This document shows positions 21,400 to 33,972 of a stretch of 64,000 nt of DNA, in pieces. The stretch is taken from the NCBI GenBank assembly GCA_019096065.1, contig JAGUCH010000004.1, forward strand, positions 7,192,001-7,256,000, in the 5' to 3' direction. The position numbers and the translations under genes are program-made. The notes under the pieces were generated by a model. The model was not told where the DNA came from. It saw only the letters and a list, made by a program, of their open reading frames with translations, and ran no database searches. Origin of the DNA: Paracyclopina nana (lineage: Eukaryota > Arthropoda > Copepoda > Cyclopoida > Cyclopettidae). Within the stretch, counting starts at the first letter, position 1. Each line of letters opens with the position of its first letter.

Positions 21400-22455
21400 A
21401 TGGCACTCAGCGACGCAGATGTGCAGAAGCAGGTAAGTGACATCTCCTGAAATTTGAAGCATCACAATTTTCACTTACCCTCCTTTGCCTCAGATCAAGC
21501 ATATGATGGCCTTCATTGAGCAAGAGGCTAATGAAAAGGCAGAAGAAATTGATGCCAAAGCTGAAGAAGAGTTCAACATTGAAAAAGGCCGTTTGGTACA
21601 GCAGCAAAGGCTCAAAATTATGGAATATTATGAACGCAAGGAGAAGCAAGTGGAACTCCAGAAAAAAATGTATTGTACTTCTTTCTCAAGCTTCAAGCTG
21701 TCTTATTATATCTTCTTTTTCAGCCAATCTTCAAACTTGTTGAATCAAGCGAGGCTCAAAGTGCTCAAGGCTCGTGAAGAGCACGTTGGCAATGTTCTCA
21801 CGGAGGCCAAACGACAACTGGGAACGATCACAAGGGACCAGCAAAAATATGCCAAACTTTTGGAAGGTCTCCTTGCACAGGTACAAAGCACTAAGACTTG
21901 AAATAACGCCATATCCAACCTTTTACCACTTTTTTCTAAGATTGTCAGCTAATTACGACATTTTCCACCAAATATCTTGTTTTGACACCTTTTCCAGTAG
22001 TGAAATGCCAAAAATAAGTCATTATCAGAGAGTGTCAAAATTGCCACTAAGGCCGTCATTTTAACACTCATCATCTCTTTTTTTTCAGGGTGTCTGCCAA
22101 CTTTTGGAACCTAAGCTGACTGTTCGTTGTCGTCAAGCTGACCAAGGCATTGTTCAAAGTGTTCTAGGATCTGCAGTTGCTTCGGTCAAGGACAAAATCA
22201 AGATGGACACTGAACTGACTCTGGATACTGAAGTTTTCCTCCCTGCTGATGGGTAATCAATTCTTCTTGTATTTTTTGGCCAAGATGCTCATGATTTATT
22301 GTAGGGCTGGTGGTGTCGAACTCTTGGCTCGTCAAGGCAAGATCAAAGTGAGCAATACTTTGGAAGCTCGTTTGAATATGGTGGCTCAGGGAAGCTTGCC
22401 ACAAATTCGTAGCTCTCTCTTTGGTGGCAATCCGAACAGGAAGTTCCAGGATTAG
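21400..22455 (+). CDS. Vha26: V-type proton ATPase subunit E
   Basis: Subunit E forms, with G, the peripheral stalk that holds the catalytic V1 head to the membrane part of the proton pump. Exons are 21400-21432, 21494-21669, 21724-21880, 22089-22252 and 22305-22455 (phases 0, 2, 0 and 2), giving 226 residues, the family standard. The N-terminal long helix is seen in [42 protein letters not shown], recognisable by its first third, then [26 protein letters not shown], and a C-terminal domain with [22 protein letters not shown] and the end [14 protein letters not shown] polyadenylation signal AATAAA lies at 22555-22560. The 208-bp third intron is the longest. Confidence 0.97.
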
Positions 22456-22779
22456 AGGCCTGACTTCCACTCTATTTATCATCATTGTTTGTTGATTATC
22501 ATTGTGATTTATAGAAAGCTTCAGTTGCATTTGTGTTTAAGATTCCAGCATAGAAATAAAACCAGCTTTGCAATAAAAGAGGTTGCGTTGAGGACTGCAT
22601 TGGAATGTTCCTGACCTTATGTAAACAAACATTGCCAGTGGCTCAATGCTTCAAAGACAATTTTACAAGTACTTCAACCTTGCCAAAAATCAGGCTTGCA
22701 TTTCGTCAAGAAGGGTATTGGAAATAAATCTGCTTGAAAGTACTTATTGATTTCTTTTCAGTTTTCTTCTAGGACTAAT
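22456..22779. other. Spacer after V-ATPase E
   Basis: This 324-bp spacer lies between two plus-strand genes. Just before the next ATG there are acceptor-like sites (tttcttttcag and ttttcttctag at 22759-22772), so the following gene may have a 5' UTR intron or receive a spliced leader. Confidence 0.45.
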
Positions 22780-23939
22780 ATGGCTTTTGTCAATGCAAAC
22801 AAATTCTCATCAGAGGAATCAAGAGCATTCTTTGACTCCTTTGATACCATTTTAACTGACTGTGATGGAGTGCTCTGGCATGGCAATGACCCCATTCCTG
22901 GGTCACCAGAAATGATCAATAAATTCAGACAAATGGGCAAAAGAGTCATTTTTGTCACCAACAACTCAACCAAGTCAAGAAAAGATTTTGCTGTGAAATG
23001 TCAGCAACTTGGATTTGGAGGGTCAATAGTAAAGTTCAGCTCTATACCTTTTGATACTCTCAATTGTTGAATACAAAATTCTTTTTTAGGAAGAATTCTA
23101 TTCAACCTCTTTTTTGGTGGCTTCCTACTTGAAGTCTAAGAATTTTGACAAAAAAGTCTACTTATTTGGTGGCAAAGGCATTGTTGATGAACTTGACACT
23201 GTTGGCATCCCCCATTTAGGATTCGGAGTAAGTTAATCTTATTTTAGATACTGGCTTTTATTCAACTAAAAAGTAACAGAAGTGGCACTTTTGCTTTAAG
23301 AATGGCCACTTTTCAATCTCTTCACTAATAATACCTTCTATAGCCTGATCCTGTAGACTCACCATGGAGCATTGAGTATGTCAATAAAGCCACCAAGGAA
23401 ATGGACCCTGATGTAGGTTGTGTGGTGGCCTCCATTGATTACTATGTCAGCTATGTAAAAATGCTGAAGGCCATTAGCTATCTAGACAAGCCAGAAATCC
23501 TGTTTGTGGCTACAAATATGGATGAAAGATTCCCTTTCAGGGATAACATTGTCTTGCCAGGAACTGGATCCCTCATTGCTACCCTGGTGACAGCTTCTGG
23601 AAGGCAGCCTGTGATCATGGGCAAGCCTGAAAAGTTCATGTTTGAGGCTGTCCAGAGGGATTTTCCAGAAATCAAGCCTGAGAGAACTTTGATGATTGGT
23701 GACAAGTAAGCATGAAAAGATCCATTGAGTTAAAGATAAAACATGACTTTTTTAGCACCAAAACTGACATCATGCTTGGCAAAAATTGTGGTCTCAGGAC
23801 CTTGATGGTTGGCACAGGTGTTGAGAGCCTTCATGATGTCAAAAAATGGGCTGAGGACTCAGCAGCTAGTACTGAGCTGAAGCTCAGGGTTGCTGACTTC
23901 TCTATTGAAAAGCTAGGTGACTTGCTGACTTTTACATAA
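22780..23939 (+). CDS. HAD-type phosphoglycolate/glycerol-3-phosphate/4-nitrophenyl phosphatase
   Basis: Exons are 22780-23028, 23090-23227, 23344-23705 and 23756-23939 (phases 0, 0 and 2), giving 310 residues. It belongs to the PGP/PDXP branch of HAD phosphatases, cytosolic enzymes that clear phosphoglycolate, glycerol-3-phosphate or pyridoxal phosphate. The nucleophile motif is DCDGVLW with Asp27 and Asp29. Motif II is FVTNNSTKSR, the C2 cap includes CVVASIDYYVSYVKMLKA, motif III contains MGKPEKFMFEA, and motif IV is MIGDNTKTDIMLGKNCGL. Which of the substrates it prefers cannot be read from sequence. Polyadenylation signal AATAAA lies at 23944-23949. Its 3' end converges with the dehydratase gene, 254 bp apart. 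Confidence 0.9.
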
Positions 23940-24193
23940 ATGCAATAAATCATATGATTAACAAAAATTGAATAACAACTAGGCTTGATTCTAAAACCCT
24001 ATGAACTAAGTAACTTGTAAGTGACTTGCTGATATGATATGCATATGCAAAAAAAATCAACATATGGTGTGGATAAGCTGCTATTAGTCTTAAGATGTTT
24101 AAAAGCTACTTCAAAAAGTTTCATATGAGCCTTAATGACTTATGAGAACCAACTACACCTTTTATTTGGACTACTTCAATAGAAAAATTTACT

Positions 24194-26318
24194 TTAATTA
24201 TAAGTGGTGACACTAACTCTTCTTGCTGATGAGCTACGACCTCTCTTCATATTTGGCACCAAAAGAGAATGTCCAATACCAGAATCAGTGAGGCTGGAGA
24301 ATTCATCCTCAGAGTCTTCATCTTCAGACTCATCTTCAATGTCGACACCACCCATGGCTCCACCAATGCCAGTGAAAGTGAGCTGAGCATAGTTTTCTCT
24401 CAGCATTTTCACCATCTCAGCAGCATGTTCAGCATCCCTGGTCTCAACCACACATACCACTTCCACACAAAAGATGTCATTCTTCAGCCAAGCTCTCTCA
24501 TGCACAATATCCTTGATGGAGGCTCCCACTTTGTACAAATGCCTTGCCAGCTCAGCAATTCCACCAGGTCTGTCAGACACAGTAACTGAGAACTTAACCA
24601 GTCTTCCATCAGCTGCCAAGCCTCTATCCAAGCACCTGCCCAAAATTGTGGTATCAATATTGCCACCACAAAGAGCAATGACCACTCTAGAGGAAAAACC
24701 GTTGAATTTGGCGCCACTTTTAAATTTTTTTATAATTTTTTTGTTTACTTTTTCCCGCGCAAATCAGGACAAAGACCTGCCAAGACTGCAGCCACTCCTG
24801 CTGCACCTGCACCTTCCACAACAGCTTTTTCCATCTCAATGCACCTCAAAATGCTTATGGCCACCCATTCATCTGAAACAGTCACCATTTTGTCCACCAA
24901 AGGTGCTGAAAATCAAAATAAACCATGCAGACATTTTGGCGCCATAACTTTTGAAGCAAAGACAACCTGCAGTCACTAGAGAATTGCAGCCCACAGTTGG
25001 GACAGTCAAACCATCAGCAATGCTGGCAAAAGTAGGTGTATAAACCGGTTTTCCAGCCTTCAGAGCGTTGGTGAAGCTAGGGCAGCGTTCTGGTTCAACA
25101 CCCTGTAAATGGAAACTGGTTAGTACTTGATTTAGGCAGATCAAGGCTGATTTTTCAACTACAATAACTTTGATGTTGGGGTTCATGGTCTTCAAGGCCA
25201 CTGCACATCCTGCAATGAGACCTCCACCACCAACAGGAATAATGACAGCATCCACATCAGGAACATCCTCAAGGATCTCCAAGCCCATTGTTCCTTGACC
25301 AGCCAAAATGTGGGGATGATCAAACCTGAAATAAGTGACCAAGTACTTTAATGCTGAAGTGCAAAAAATTGTGTAATTCTGACTCCTCTGGTAACGCTTT
25401 AACTGGTTATATTTACCCATTGATGTACAATAGTCCCTGCTCTTTTGCCATTCTCAGAGCAATGTCCTTGGATTCTCCCACATTTTCACCCTTGATGATC
25501 ACTTTGGCACCAAATTTCTTGCAGTTCTCAATCTTCATGATTGGAGCCACCACAGGCATGACAACAATCACGGGAATGTCTGCAATGAAAATGAAGCTAT
25601 TTTTTGAATCTGCATTGTTTTGCTTGAGTTTACCTAATTGTCCACCATGATAAGCCAAAGCTTGAGCATGATTTCCAGCTGAGGCTGAAATCACACCTTT
25701 CCTTTTCTGCTCTTCACTCAGCATAAGCAAGGTATACCTGAAACAATTAAGGCAAAGTATTTATGTAAATATATTTTTTTAAACTTGGATGTTGGGTACC
25801 TTGCACCTCTCTCCTTGAAGCTTCCAGTGTATTGCATGTAGTCCTTTTTTAGGTAAATGTCCATGCCAGTCTCTTTGGACATATGGGACCTCTAAAAATA
25901 TATGAGTTTCTAACAGTTTAGTTTTGGAGATCAATTATATATTGGTTGAAAATGTCATAACATGGAATTGCTTATCACATATAAAAGTTTAGCTAAAAAC
26001 TTGTTTAATAAATTTGATGAGCCTGGTTGAAATTTTGCAACATTATTATTAATTTGGTAAGAACTAGTACTTAATTTGTCACGATCTAGCTCAAAACTTG
26101 TTAAGAAAAACTCTTACATCACAAGGAGTCCTCACTATTCCATCTCTGATCCTGTAAGCTGCAGCACTCACCATCTCAAACTTGACCACCCTAAATCAAA
26201 TCAATTGCTAAGATACCCTTAAATTCCTTGAGAGAACTTCTCACTTGGGATGCTCAGGATCACACCAAGGGTCTTTTGTAGCTTCCTCATCAGTCATGAT
26301 TTTATTTTCTTCAGCCAT
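24194..26318 (-). CDS. PLP-dependent serine/threonine dehydratase with ACT domain
   Basis: The enzyme deaminates L-threonine or L-serine to 2-oxobutyrate or pyruvate. Exons are 26318-26245, 26190-26118, 25891-25800, 25737-25634, 25579-25417, 25325-25160, 25102-24967, 24905-24749 and 24686-24194; all eight phases agree, giving 485 residues. The PLP lysine is K75 in SFKERGA; the dinucleotide-like [11 protein letters not shown] and the phosphate-binding GGGGLIAG loop are present. A C-terminal ACT-type regulatory domain (after [17 protein letters not shown]) carries [20 protein letters not shown]. The last 60 residues are acidic, then Ser/Arg-rich. This matches the ACT-bearing animal threonine dehydratase-like enzymes and not the shorter SDS/SDSL. 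Serine racemase also has the PLP core but no ACT domain. Confidence 0.9.
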
Positions 26319-26775
26319 TCTTGGTAGTCACAAGGTTCTATCTAAGGTAGTAATTGCAAGTGAACTAAAAACCTGATGATGATAGTGTGGTCATTTTACC
26401 CACACAAAAACGAGTTTTCCTCATTATTAGCCCTCCTTATCTCCAATCTGGTCCTTTTTCAAGAAAACAAACATGATTAGAGTGACACCAAACCAGATGT
26501 CTTTTAAAAAATATTTTATTAATTCCAAACATTACAGTTGTAAACATGTAGCTGATATGAACACATAAATGCTGCTCAAAAAGTCTAGTCGATTGCATCT
26601 TTAACATCATTCCACTGATAATACTTGATAAAATTGAACACTTTTCTTTAGATATGCACTTAAAATACTTTTTTGAATTTTTTGGCGCCAAATTTACTGA
26701 GTGTTCATCAACTCTTTGGTGTTTTTACAAGTCTTTCAAAGGTCAGGTACTTGTTTGCAATTGGAAAATTTTGTT
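26319..26775. other. Spacer between TESK and dehydratase genes
   Basis: This 457-bp AT-rich spacer lies between two minus-strand genes, containing the TESK 3' region and the dehydratase promoter. No specific element was seen. Confidence 0.45.
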
Positions 26776-29530
26776 TTATGATTTGCTGAGTGTCTCTAGG
26801 TTTGGAGGTTCTTGGCCAATCATGCTGACAGTTTTCCTATAAGCTGGCTTAGTCTTGACTCCTTTGTCTTCTTCAGTGAAATGATTGAATTCAATGCAAG
26901 AGTAGAAGAAGTTATTGCCCACAAATCTGCCATTGCCATTGGCAAATAATGGCAAAAATGGGTTTACTCCTTCTTGAGGTGATGGAATGTAGTGTGTATC
27001 CAACTTGGACATTTCCTCCCCAACATTTGAAAGAGGCATTTTCTTGTAAGCTTTGGCGATTTCTGAGGGAGCCAGTCTTAAACCGTTCATCTTGACAGTC
27101 AGCTGTTGCTTAGCATCTTGCACTTTTTTCAGTTTGATTGAGTTAAGAATGCCCTTGAATTGAACCCTCAATTCTTCACAACTCGGCCTTTGTTCAGGAT
27201 CAATCTAAAGAAAATGCCATGAATTCATGTAAACAATTATTATTGGACTATTTCCTTACTGTTACACAAGAAAATGCCACCTTGAGGTATTCAGCTGGAC
27301 ACTCTGGGCTAACCAGTTTGCAGAAAGCCAGATAATCCACGCCAAAATTTTCAGTTCTGGGCAAAACATCAGGATCTGCATCCACTCTGGCAATCATTTC
27401 ACAGAGGATAATGCCAAAAGAAAAAGTGTCTGATTTTTGGTCATAAAATTTTCCCTTAAGACATTCAGGAGACATCCAATAAGGTGATCCAACTTGGGGC
27501 AACTTCTCCTCACTTCCCTTGGGGATTCTAGCTGCAAGTCCAAAATCAGCCACCACAGCTGTCAAATTGGCACCACATTTCCTTATGAGGATATTCTGCA
27601 AAAGGTTTCACAAATAATGATGGAATATTTTGGGAATAATCAATTGTGTACTTTAGAGGTGAGGTCTCTGTGGAAAATTCCTCTTGAATGAAGATAGACA
27701 AGACCTTCATTGATGTCATTGGACAATGACACTCTGTCCACCCATGGAAATTCATTTCCAACCTCTTTGGAGCCACTTTGAATGAGCTGCTCAAGGCTGC
27801 CACCATTCAAATACTGAAGAAAATAATGGAGACTTAGTTAAGTTCTTATTTTACAAATATTTCTTCAAGAAAATGTAGGATTTTTAAAACAGGCACAAAA
27901 AATGAAGTGGAAATTGGAAAATGAGAAAACTTAAGAAATAGATGAGTATCCATTTGTATTCCATTAATTTAGTTTACCTCTGTGAGTGCATGGAGTTGGC
28001 CTTCATGAACACAAGCTCCTTCATATCTAAAAAGGTAGGGATTTTAGCACAAAGAAAAATAATTGAATAACATTGATACTTACTTGAGAATATTCTTGTG
28101 ATGCAAGTTATGCATGAGTTGCACTTCTTTCAGCATGGAACTTCGGTTCGCTCGATGCTTGTTGCGTTTCAATACCATGATTTTACCCTCATGCTTATGA
28201 ACCACCTGAAATAATAATTGCTCAAGGTTCAGGAAGTCAATTGACACATGTTCTATGCATAAAAATATAAACCTTTTCAAAACGCAGGTCTAATTAAAAT
28301 GCGCACCTATGCAATTGCCTCACCTAATTGAAAAATAACAAAATATTCCATTATTAGGAAATATTTTACTTGAAAAACAAAAGCAACTTTTAAGCAAATA
28401 AAAAGTTCAAAATTAACATGAGCTTACAAGTAAATTCAGGTTCTGGAATTTGAAAAGAATGAATATTTGCTATAATTTGAGATAAAAATTGTGTTTTTGT
28501 GTGTTTTCCATTTGCGCATTTTAGTAACTCCCCTTTTTGCATGAGTGATTTTTTCGTCATCCTCTGGCTCACGATTTTCAAGCAAATTATGACGCCTCAA
28601 TTTGAAATGGGAGTCAAAAGTCAAGTTGTGTCAAAGGAAGGTGTTAAAATATTCAGAGAAGCGGAAGTCCTAGTTTTAAAACACTCGAGAAACATTAACA
28701 AAGAGCTCTTATCTTCAACAGCCACCTTACAAATCGAATGCCTAGAGCCCAATCAAGTTCCATTTTCAGATAACAATCTCTTTAAATGAATTTCAAAAGG
28801 AGTTTTTTGTGCCATGAAACTGGCGCAAAAAAATTCCAAACACATGAAGCAAAAAAGCTTTTAGTAATGAGACATCATGAAATGGTGGCCTTGGCTGCAT
28901 ACAAGAAATGTGACAACGCGCGTGACCAACCTTAATTCAGCTCAAAATATTCCCTAATTGTTGTCTTTTAAAATTTTCCGCCAGATGACAGCACGTTTGT
29001 AAACAATGGAGCTACTTTCACTCCGCGCAAGTGAAAACACTGTAAATAGTCCCGGAAAAAACCTCAGCACTTACCTTGAAGACATCAGAGAAGAAACCCT
29101 CTCCAATTTTTTCCAAGTCAAAGTCATTCAAGTTGTAGAGCTTTCCAACCGCCTGGTGCAGGGCTTGGCAGGATGAGGCATGATTTTGCAACTTGGGCAC
29201 CTCATAAGCTGTGCTCAATGACCTGTCTGGTGTCCCAGCCCGCCTAAACACCTTCAAAGGCTGCTCAAAATCACTGCTCAAGTCCTCAATGAGTGGCTTC
29301 TTTTTGGCCTCAGTGGTGTCTTCCTCCAAAGTGACCAACTGCAGAACTTGGTCTTCTTCCAAGACCTTCAGCTGTGTCAAATGGCTCAAATCAAAGTCCT
29401 GGCTTTTTCTCGGCTCTGAGCACAAACTGGTTCTTCTAGGGTGTGACTTAGGGTTTCTTTTGACAAATTTTGTCACACAAATGGACCTAGATCTTCTGAG
29501 ATTGGGCGCAGCAGAGATCAACACCTCCAT
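26776..29530 (-). CDS. TESK: TESK-type dual-specificity kinase (LIMK/TESK family)
   Basis: TESK kinases phosphorylate cofilin and so regulate actin dynamics. Exons are 29530-29075, 28205-28084, 28026-27978, 27813-27652, 27595-27260 and 27204-26776 (phases 0, 2, 0, 0 and 0), giving 517 residues. Residues 1-140 are a basic, Ser/Thr-rich leader. The kinase domain has the loop GEGFFSDVFK (143-152), lysine K165 in VLK, the family motif ALTEYLNGGSLEQL, catalytic HRDLTSKN (Asp259), DFG at 280-282 and VGSPYWMSPE. The SKN after HRDLT and the PRTENFGVDYLAF segment are typical of TESK and LIMK. No LIM or PDZ domain precedes the kinase, which supports TESK. A C-terminal tail of about 100 residues follows. 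The first intron is 869 bp; the rest are short to moderate. Confidence 0.93.
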
Positions 29531-30803
29531 GCTTTTGTGTTCTGATGCACTGCTTTAAAAGTGAAGTGCACTAGCTGATCATCAACACACACACATAGGA
29601 ATTTGAGCTAAGCTAGAAATTTCCTGCCTAGCTTGGGCTGCTTGCTTGCGCGCTGCTTCATGAGGATGCGCCACTGTGCTTAGTTACCTTAAAAGCAAAA
29701 GGTGCATGCACCACAGTATGCACGCCTAAAATTGACTTGAGTACGCAAAAGAGAGCGAACTTCAAGCTATGCTTAAATAGTGACTTTTAGCATTGTAAAG
29801 CTTGAATTTCAAGAATTCTTGTATCAATTTTTGTCTTGCCATTTCCTGGTTAATCATGCCTTTTATAGCAAAATACTGAAGAATTTGACTTTTTTGCTAT
29901 TTTAGATTAATTTCAGAATTAACAGTGCTTCATTCAAAAATCTTGAATGGAACACTTCTTAATTATATTTGTAATGCTGAGATAACCTTATTTTTTGATA
30001 GAATGACTGAACTTTTCTGGCAATAATTAAGTTTCATTGGCTGGCTCGACTCATCCAAGCCAAATGGAGTTTGGACATCTTTTCTTATACTTTATGAAAT
30101 TCCTTTCAGTTGGCAAAAGCGTAAACTTTCCTAGGTTGCGATCGAGGATGTTCTAGCACATGCAAACTGAGTGCTTGAAAAAGTCATGCATTTTCTTTCT
30201 AGGGGCGTTTTCCACCTCTTGTCACTTGAGCCCACATTTACAATAATCAAGGACTGATGTGTGTAACCCAATCCAGCTTAGCTTTCAAGGAGAATATTAT
30301 CAATTTTCATCGAATGAAGGACTGTACTGGAGGGATGTAAAGTAGCTGAGAGAGAACAATAAAGTTGAAAAAATAAATTTGGGATGCCAACTTTATTACA
30401 AATTAAGCTATCTTTGCTTGGGAATGAGTCATATATTTAATTTCTTGTAATTTTAGGAAAACCTCTATTTTAAAAGAAGTCAAATATTAGAAGAGCATTC
30501 TGCTTGGACAATTTCATTTCCTTGAAGGATATTTTCAATTATACTTAAATGAGGAGAAAAATGAAAGGCTTAAGAGCTGCCTCAATTGGCTCAATCAGTT
30601 TTAAAAAGAGTGAAACTTGCTTAACCAGTTTTTTTGCAAATGATTACCAGCCGAATTTTCAATCCGTTTCAATTTGCTAGAGCCAAAAATTCCTCAGAGA
30701 GACTTCAATTGGTAACCTGGTAGGTTCTAGCACAAATATAAGCTTACAATTCTATATCACTGAAATATGATTAATTCCAGGTTTTCTTGAACTTCATCAA
30801 AAA
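29531..30803. other. Long intergenic region between TESK and CUB gene
   Basis: This 1,273-bp region lies upstream of two divergent genes. It is AT-rich, with a CA run near 29587 and one copy of the dispersed GGGATGTAAAGT motif at 30329-30354 next to AGCTGAGAGAG. I see no supported coding sequence. Confidence 0.5.
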
Positions 30804-33180
30804 ATGAGGCAATTTCTGATCCTTTCTTGTGTTGTGGCTGTCTGTTCAGCTTCAGCACACTTAAGAAACCCTAACAAAAGTATGACATTTGGGTAGCAAA
30901 AAATGCATCTTTTTAATATTTGTACAAATGCAGGAGCCATTTCCCTGTTTTCTGTGGTTTCTTTTGACAATGATCCTTGCACAACAACAATGAGTCCAAC
31001 AATGCAAGGTGTATGCTACACTACAGATGAATGCAATAATAAAGGTGGAACAGCCTCTGGAAATTGCGCCTCTGGATTTGGAGTTTGTTGTCTTTTCAGG
31101 TGACCCATCTAAACAAACAAACAGCTGACTCAAAATGTAAACAAATATTTTGTTTCTCATGCAGGCTAGACCAAACCAAATGTGGAAGCAAAATCCCTAA
31201 TGTATTTTTCATTATATTATATGCAAAACATTATTTAATTGTGTCAATTTTCTTCTTCAGAATATCACTTATATTCAAAACACTGCCTTTCCTAGCCCCT
31301 TAACAACAACTACAGCACTCACTTGCAAGTATGACTTTGTGGGTAGTAGTGGTGAGCTAATTAAAAGCATGCATATGAAAAGACATTTTTGTAATTGGCT
31401 TATGTTGCAGAAATTTGCCAAGTAAGGCTGGATTATGATACATTGACTGTGAACCAACCCAATGCTAATGCAGTCTGTGATGGTGACAAAGTCACTGTGA
31501 CTAGTGCATCCAATTACAACCCTCCAATTCTTTGTGGGGTCAACACTGGCACTCACAGTATGTATACATTTATATGCACAGTAAAAAGATTTTCAATAGA
31601 TAAAGTTTTCTAATGGTTTAATTTGAATGAAAATAGAGATGAGCAATTGTAAGTCCTCAAAGGGATGCAAAGCTACTCAGCTATTTTACATCCCTGATAC
31701 ATAATTTGTAAATATTTCCACTTCAGTGTATATTGAAACTGCCCGCGATTCCAATCCTGGATCAATCACAATTGACCTGGCAGCAGTTAATGGTGACAGA
31801 ACTTGGAAAATCAAAGTGACCTACATTGAATGCTCAAATCCAAGCAGGTAATATAGTACTTTCAAAGTAACCCCTCTGGTACAGAAATGAGCCTTGTTTT
31901 GCAGGGCTCCAACTGACTGTTTGCAATACTTGACTGGACTCTCCAACACCTTCAAGTCTTACAACTTTGCAAATAGGATATTGAGCAATCAGTACTATGA
32001 AGTGTGCATCAGGCAAGAAAAAGGTAATAATTGACAATTTATGAGGGTTTTTTTAGAAAATAACTTGCTTTGGCTATTTCAGCTCATTGCTCATTTCTCC
32101 TGAGTGAAAACAGTGCCATTTCCACCACGGATAACTTTCTTGTGTCTGCTATTGCAGCGTCTGGAACTTCAAAAGTATCTATAAAAAGCATTGTATTTTC
32201 AGCTTCTGAATGCTTAAAAAAATATCCACTTTTAGGTTGGAACTGACTGTGCTACTGCTTATATATCTTTACCAACTGCAGACTCTGCATTCAACCGATA
32301 TTGTGGAGACTTCTTGGCCAATGTAGGAGCAAACACCAAGTCGGGAACAATTACCAGTAAGTTAATTCTATTTATAAGCTCTGCTATAAATGCCAAGGTT
32401 CTATCCGTTCAGTGCCTAGTTTCTAGTACCTAGTTTCAAGAGCCTAGTTTTTTGTGCCTAGTTTCTAGTGACTACTTCCTAGTTTCCAGCAACTTGACAA
32501 GCTCCAAGCTGACGAGCTTGTGACAAGTTTCTAGTGACTAGTTTCCACTGACTAGCTTCTGGTGACTAGTTTCTGGTGACCATTGTTTCCAGTAATTTGT
32601 TTGTAGTGACTAGTTTCTGGTGACTAGTTTTTAGTGACTTGTTTCTGGTGACTTGTTTTTGGTGACTAGTTTCTGGTGACTAGTTTCTGGTGACTAGTTT
32701 CTGGTGACTAGTTTCTGGTGACTAGTTTTTAGTGACTTGTTTTTGGTGACTAGTTTTGGGTGACTACTTTATAGTGACTTGTTTTTGGTGGCTAGTTTTT
32801 AGTGACTTGTTTTAAATGACTAGTTTTTAGTGACTAGTTTCTTGAGAGAAGTGACTTGTTTGTACGTAGTAACTAGTTTCTAGAGGCTAGTGACTTGTTT
32901 GAAGTTTATGATGGTGATTAGTTTGTAGCTACTAGGATTACATATCAAGTTCTCCTGAGCAAAAGAACTTAATGACCATCACTTTAAGACAAAATTTTAG
33001 TCACTAGTTTCTGGTGGTTAGTTCAAATAAGCTGCATTCTAGAGATGTTAATCACATGATTCTGCTCTTATCATTTCAGGTGAGCAAGTTCCATTCAGAG
33101 TTGGTGTTGTTGCTGACAGCGTAGTTGCTCCAACTGGAACTGGATTCAATTTGATGTACGTTCAAAAGCCATGCAAGTAA
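30804..33180 (+). CDS. Secreted CUB-domain protein with cysteine-rich prologue
   Basis: Exons are 30804-30879, 30934-31099, 31165-31201, 31261-31351, 31411-31557, 31727-31847, 31905-32023, 32083-32174, 32236-32356 and 33080-33180; all nine phases agree, giving 356 residues. A signal peptide (MRQFLILSCVVAVCSASA) is followed by a small knot GVCYTTDECNNKGG...GFGVCC and then a CUB module starting CGSKIPNNITYIQN. This combination recurs in many arthropod, especially crustacean, extracellular proteins. The remainder continues as a second CUB-like half (CLQYLTGLSNTFKSYNF ... CATAYISLP ... YCGDFLA) ending at PCK. There is no transmembrane segment. The role is unknown; CUB modules bind proteins or glycans outside the cell. 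The last intron (723 bp) holds a minisatellite. I recognise the architecture but not an orthologue. Confidence 0.82.
31662..31694. repeat. Imperfect hairpin of the GGGATG/CATCCC family
   Basis: Arms GGGATGCAAAGCT and AGCTATTTTACATCCC flank a 4-nt loop within an intron of the CUB gene. It is a member of the dispersed family described in the findings. Confidence 0.6.
32411..33020. repeat. 14-bp minisatellite, unit GGTGACTAGTTTCT
   Basis: The last intron of the CUB gene is largely made of degenerate copies of a 14-bp unit. Four perfect consecutive units start at 32661, 32675, 32689 and 32703. Copies diverge toward both ends. The flanking splice sites (donor 32357, acceptor 33078-33079) remain intact. 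Confidence 0.9.
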
Positions 33181-33521
33181 TCTGGCTCATTAACTAAAGA
33201 AGAAAAACTGGTTTCCAATTGAACCAAAGAAAAAAGTAGAAAATTTCTTGTCTCTCTCAATCAAGGTGTATTATTCTAAATATGATGAAAACCCTCTCTC
33301 AAATAAATTGCAACAAATACACATATTTGAACTCAATTGGGCAAAGCAACTGTTACTAGAAATATTGCAAGTTTTAGAAAGCCCTATCTATAGTTTAAGC
33401 ACTGTTTACATTGGCAGTGTCATATCAACCAGAGCCTTGGATTTGACCCTTGAGTGGCCTTGACAACCAAAGGTTTTCTGGTTGAAAATTAGTGTAGCTA
33501 GTGCTCCAATCACAGCCAACC
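33181..33521. other. Spacer upstream of Ly6 pair
   Basis: This 341-bp AT-rich spacer holds the 3' end of the CUB gene and the promoter of the first Ly6/quiver-type gene. No specific element was seen. Confidence 0.45.
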
Positions 33522-33896
33522 ATGAAGCACTTGGCATTGCTCATAACCTTATTTTTGTGCATTGTGAAAGTCAAGGCCAATATTGAGTGCCATTATTGTG
33601 GCCTTCGACAGCTCTGCCCACTCCCCTATGACCCAGACAAAACTGAGAGGATTTCATGTGCCAAATCATGCATGAAATTTGATGGCACCTCAGACTTGGA
33701 CTCTAGAAGGGTTTTGGTCAGGGGCTGTGGTGACCAGGACATCAACCAATGCAACAAAAACTCCACATGGTTTGGAGCCAAAGGGGAATTGTGCACCTGC
33801 AATGCACAAGGCTGCAATCAAGGCCATCTGTTCACTCCTTTCAATATCTTCATCATGACAGGAGCCATTGTAGCCCTTAGGCTGATGAGCAAATAA
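33522..33896 (+). CDS. Ly6/quiver-type GPI-anchored protein A
   Basis: A single-exon gene of 124 residues from ATG 33522; an upstream in-frame ATG at 33501 is less likely because the 33522 start gives a clean signal peptide (MKHLALLITLFLCIVKVKA). The mature part has the cysteine pattern of the arthropod quiver/sleepless branch of the Ly6 superfamily: ECHYCG, CAKSCMKFDG, VLVRGCG and the terminal CTCNAQGCN. A C-terminal hydrophobic segment without a basic anchor (FNIFIMTGAIVALRLM) fits a GPI-attachment signal. Such proteins modulate ion channels and receptors at the neuronal surface or act in septate junctions; which role applies here is unknown. An AATAAA overlaps the stop codon region (33892-33897). 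The closely related protein B starts 76 bp downstream. Confidence 0.85.
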   Translation: MKHLALLITLFLCIVKVKANIECHYCGLRQLCPLPYDPDKTERISCAKSCMKFDGTSDLDSRRVLVRGCGDQDINQCNKNSTWFGAKGELCTCNAQGCNQGHLFTPFNIFIMTGAIVALRLMSK

Positions 33897-33972
33897 AAAA
33901 TACATTAATTATTAGGCCATGCAACTTTTTCATAGTAAAACATTTAAAAAAATTCACTTACAGATACAAAAC

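Noticed and set aside
28499..28789. 96-codon plus-strand frame in the first TESK intron
   Set aside because: Composition is that of intron sequence, no domain or splice support was seen, and it overlaps the antisense strand of a well-supported gene.
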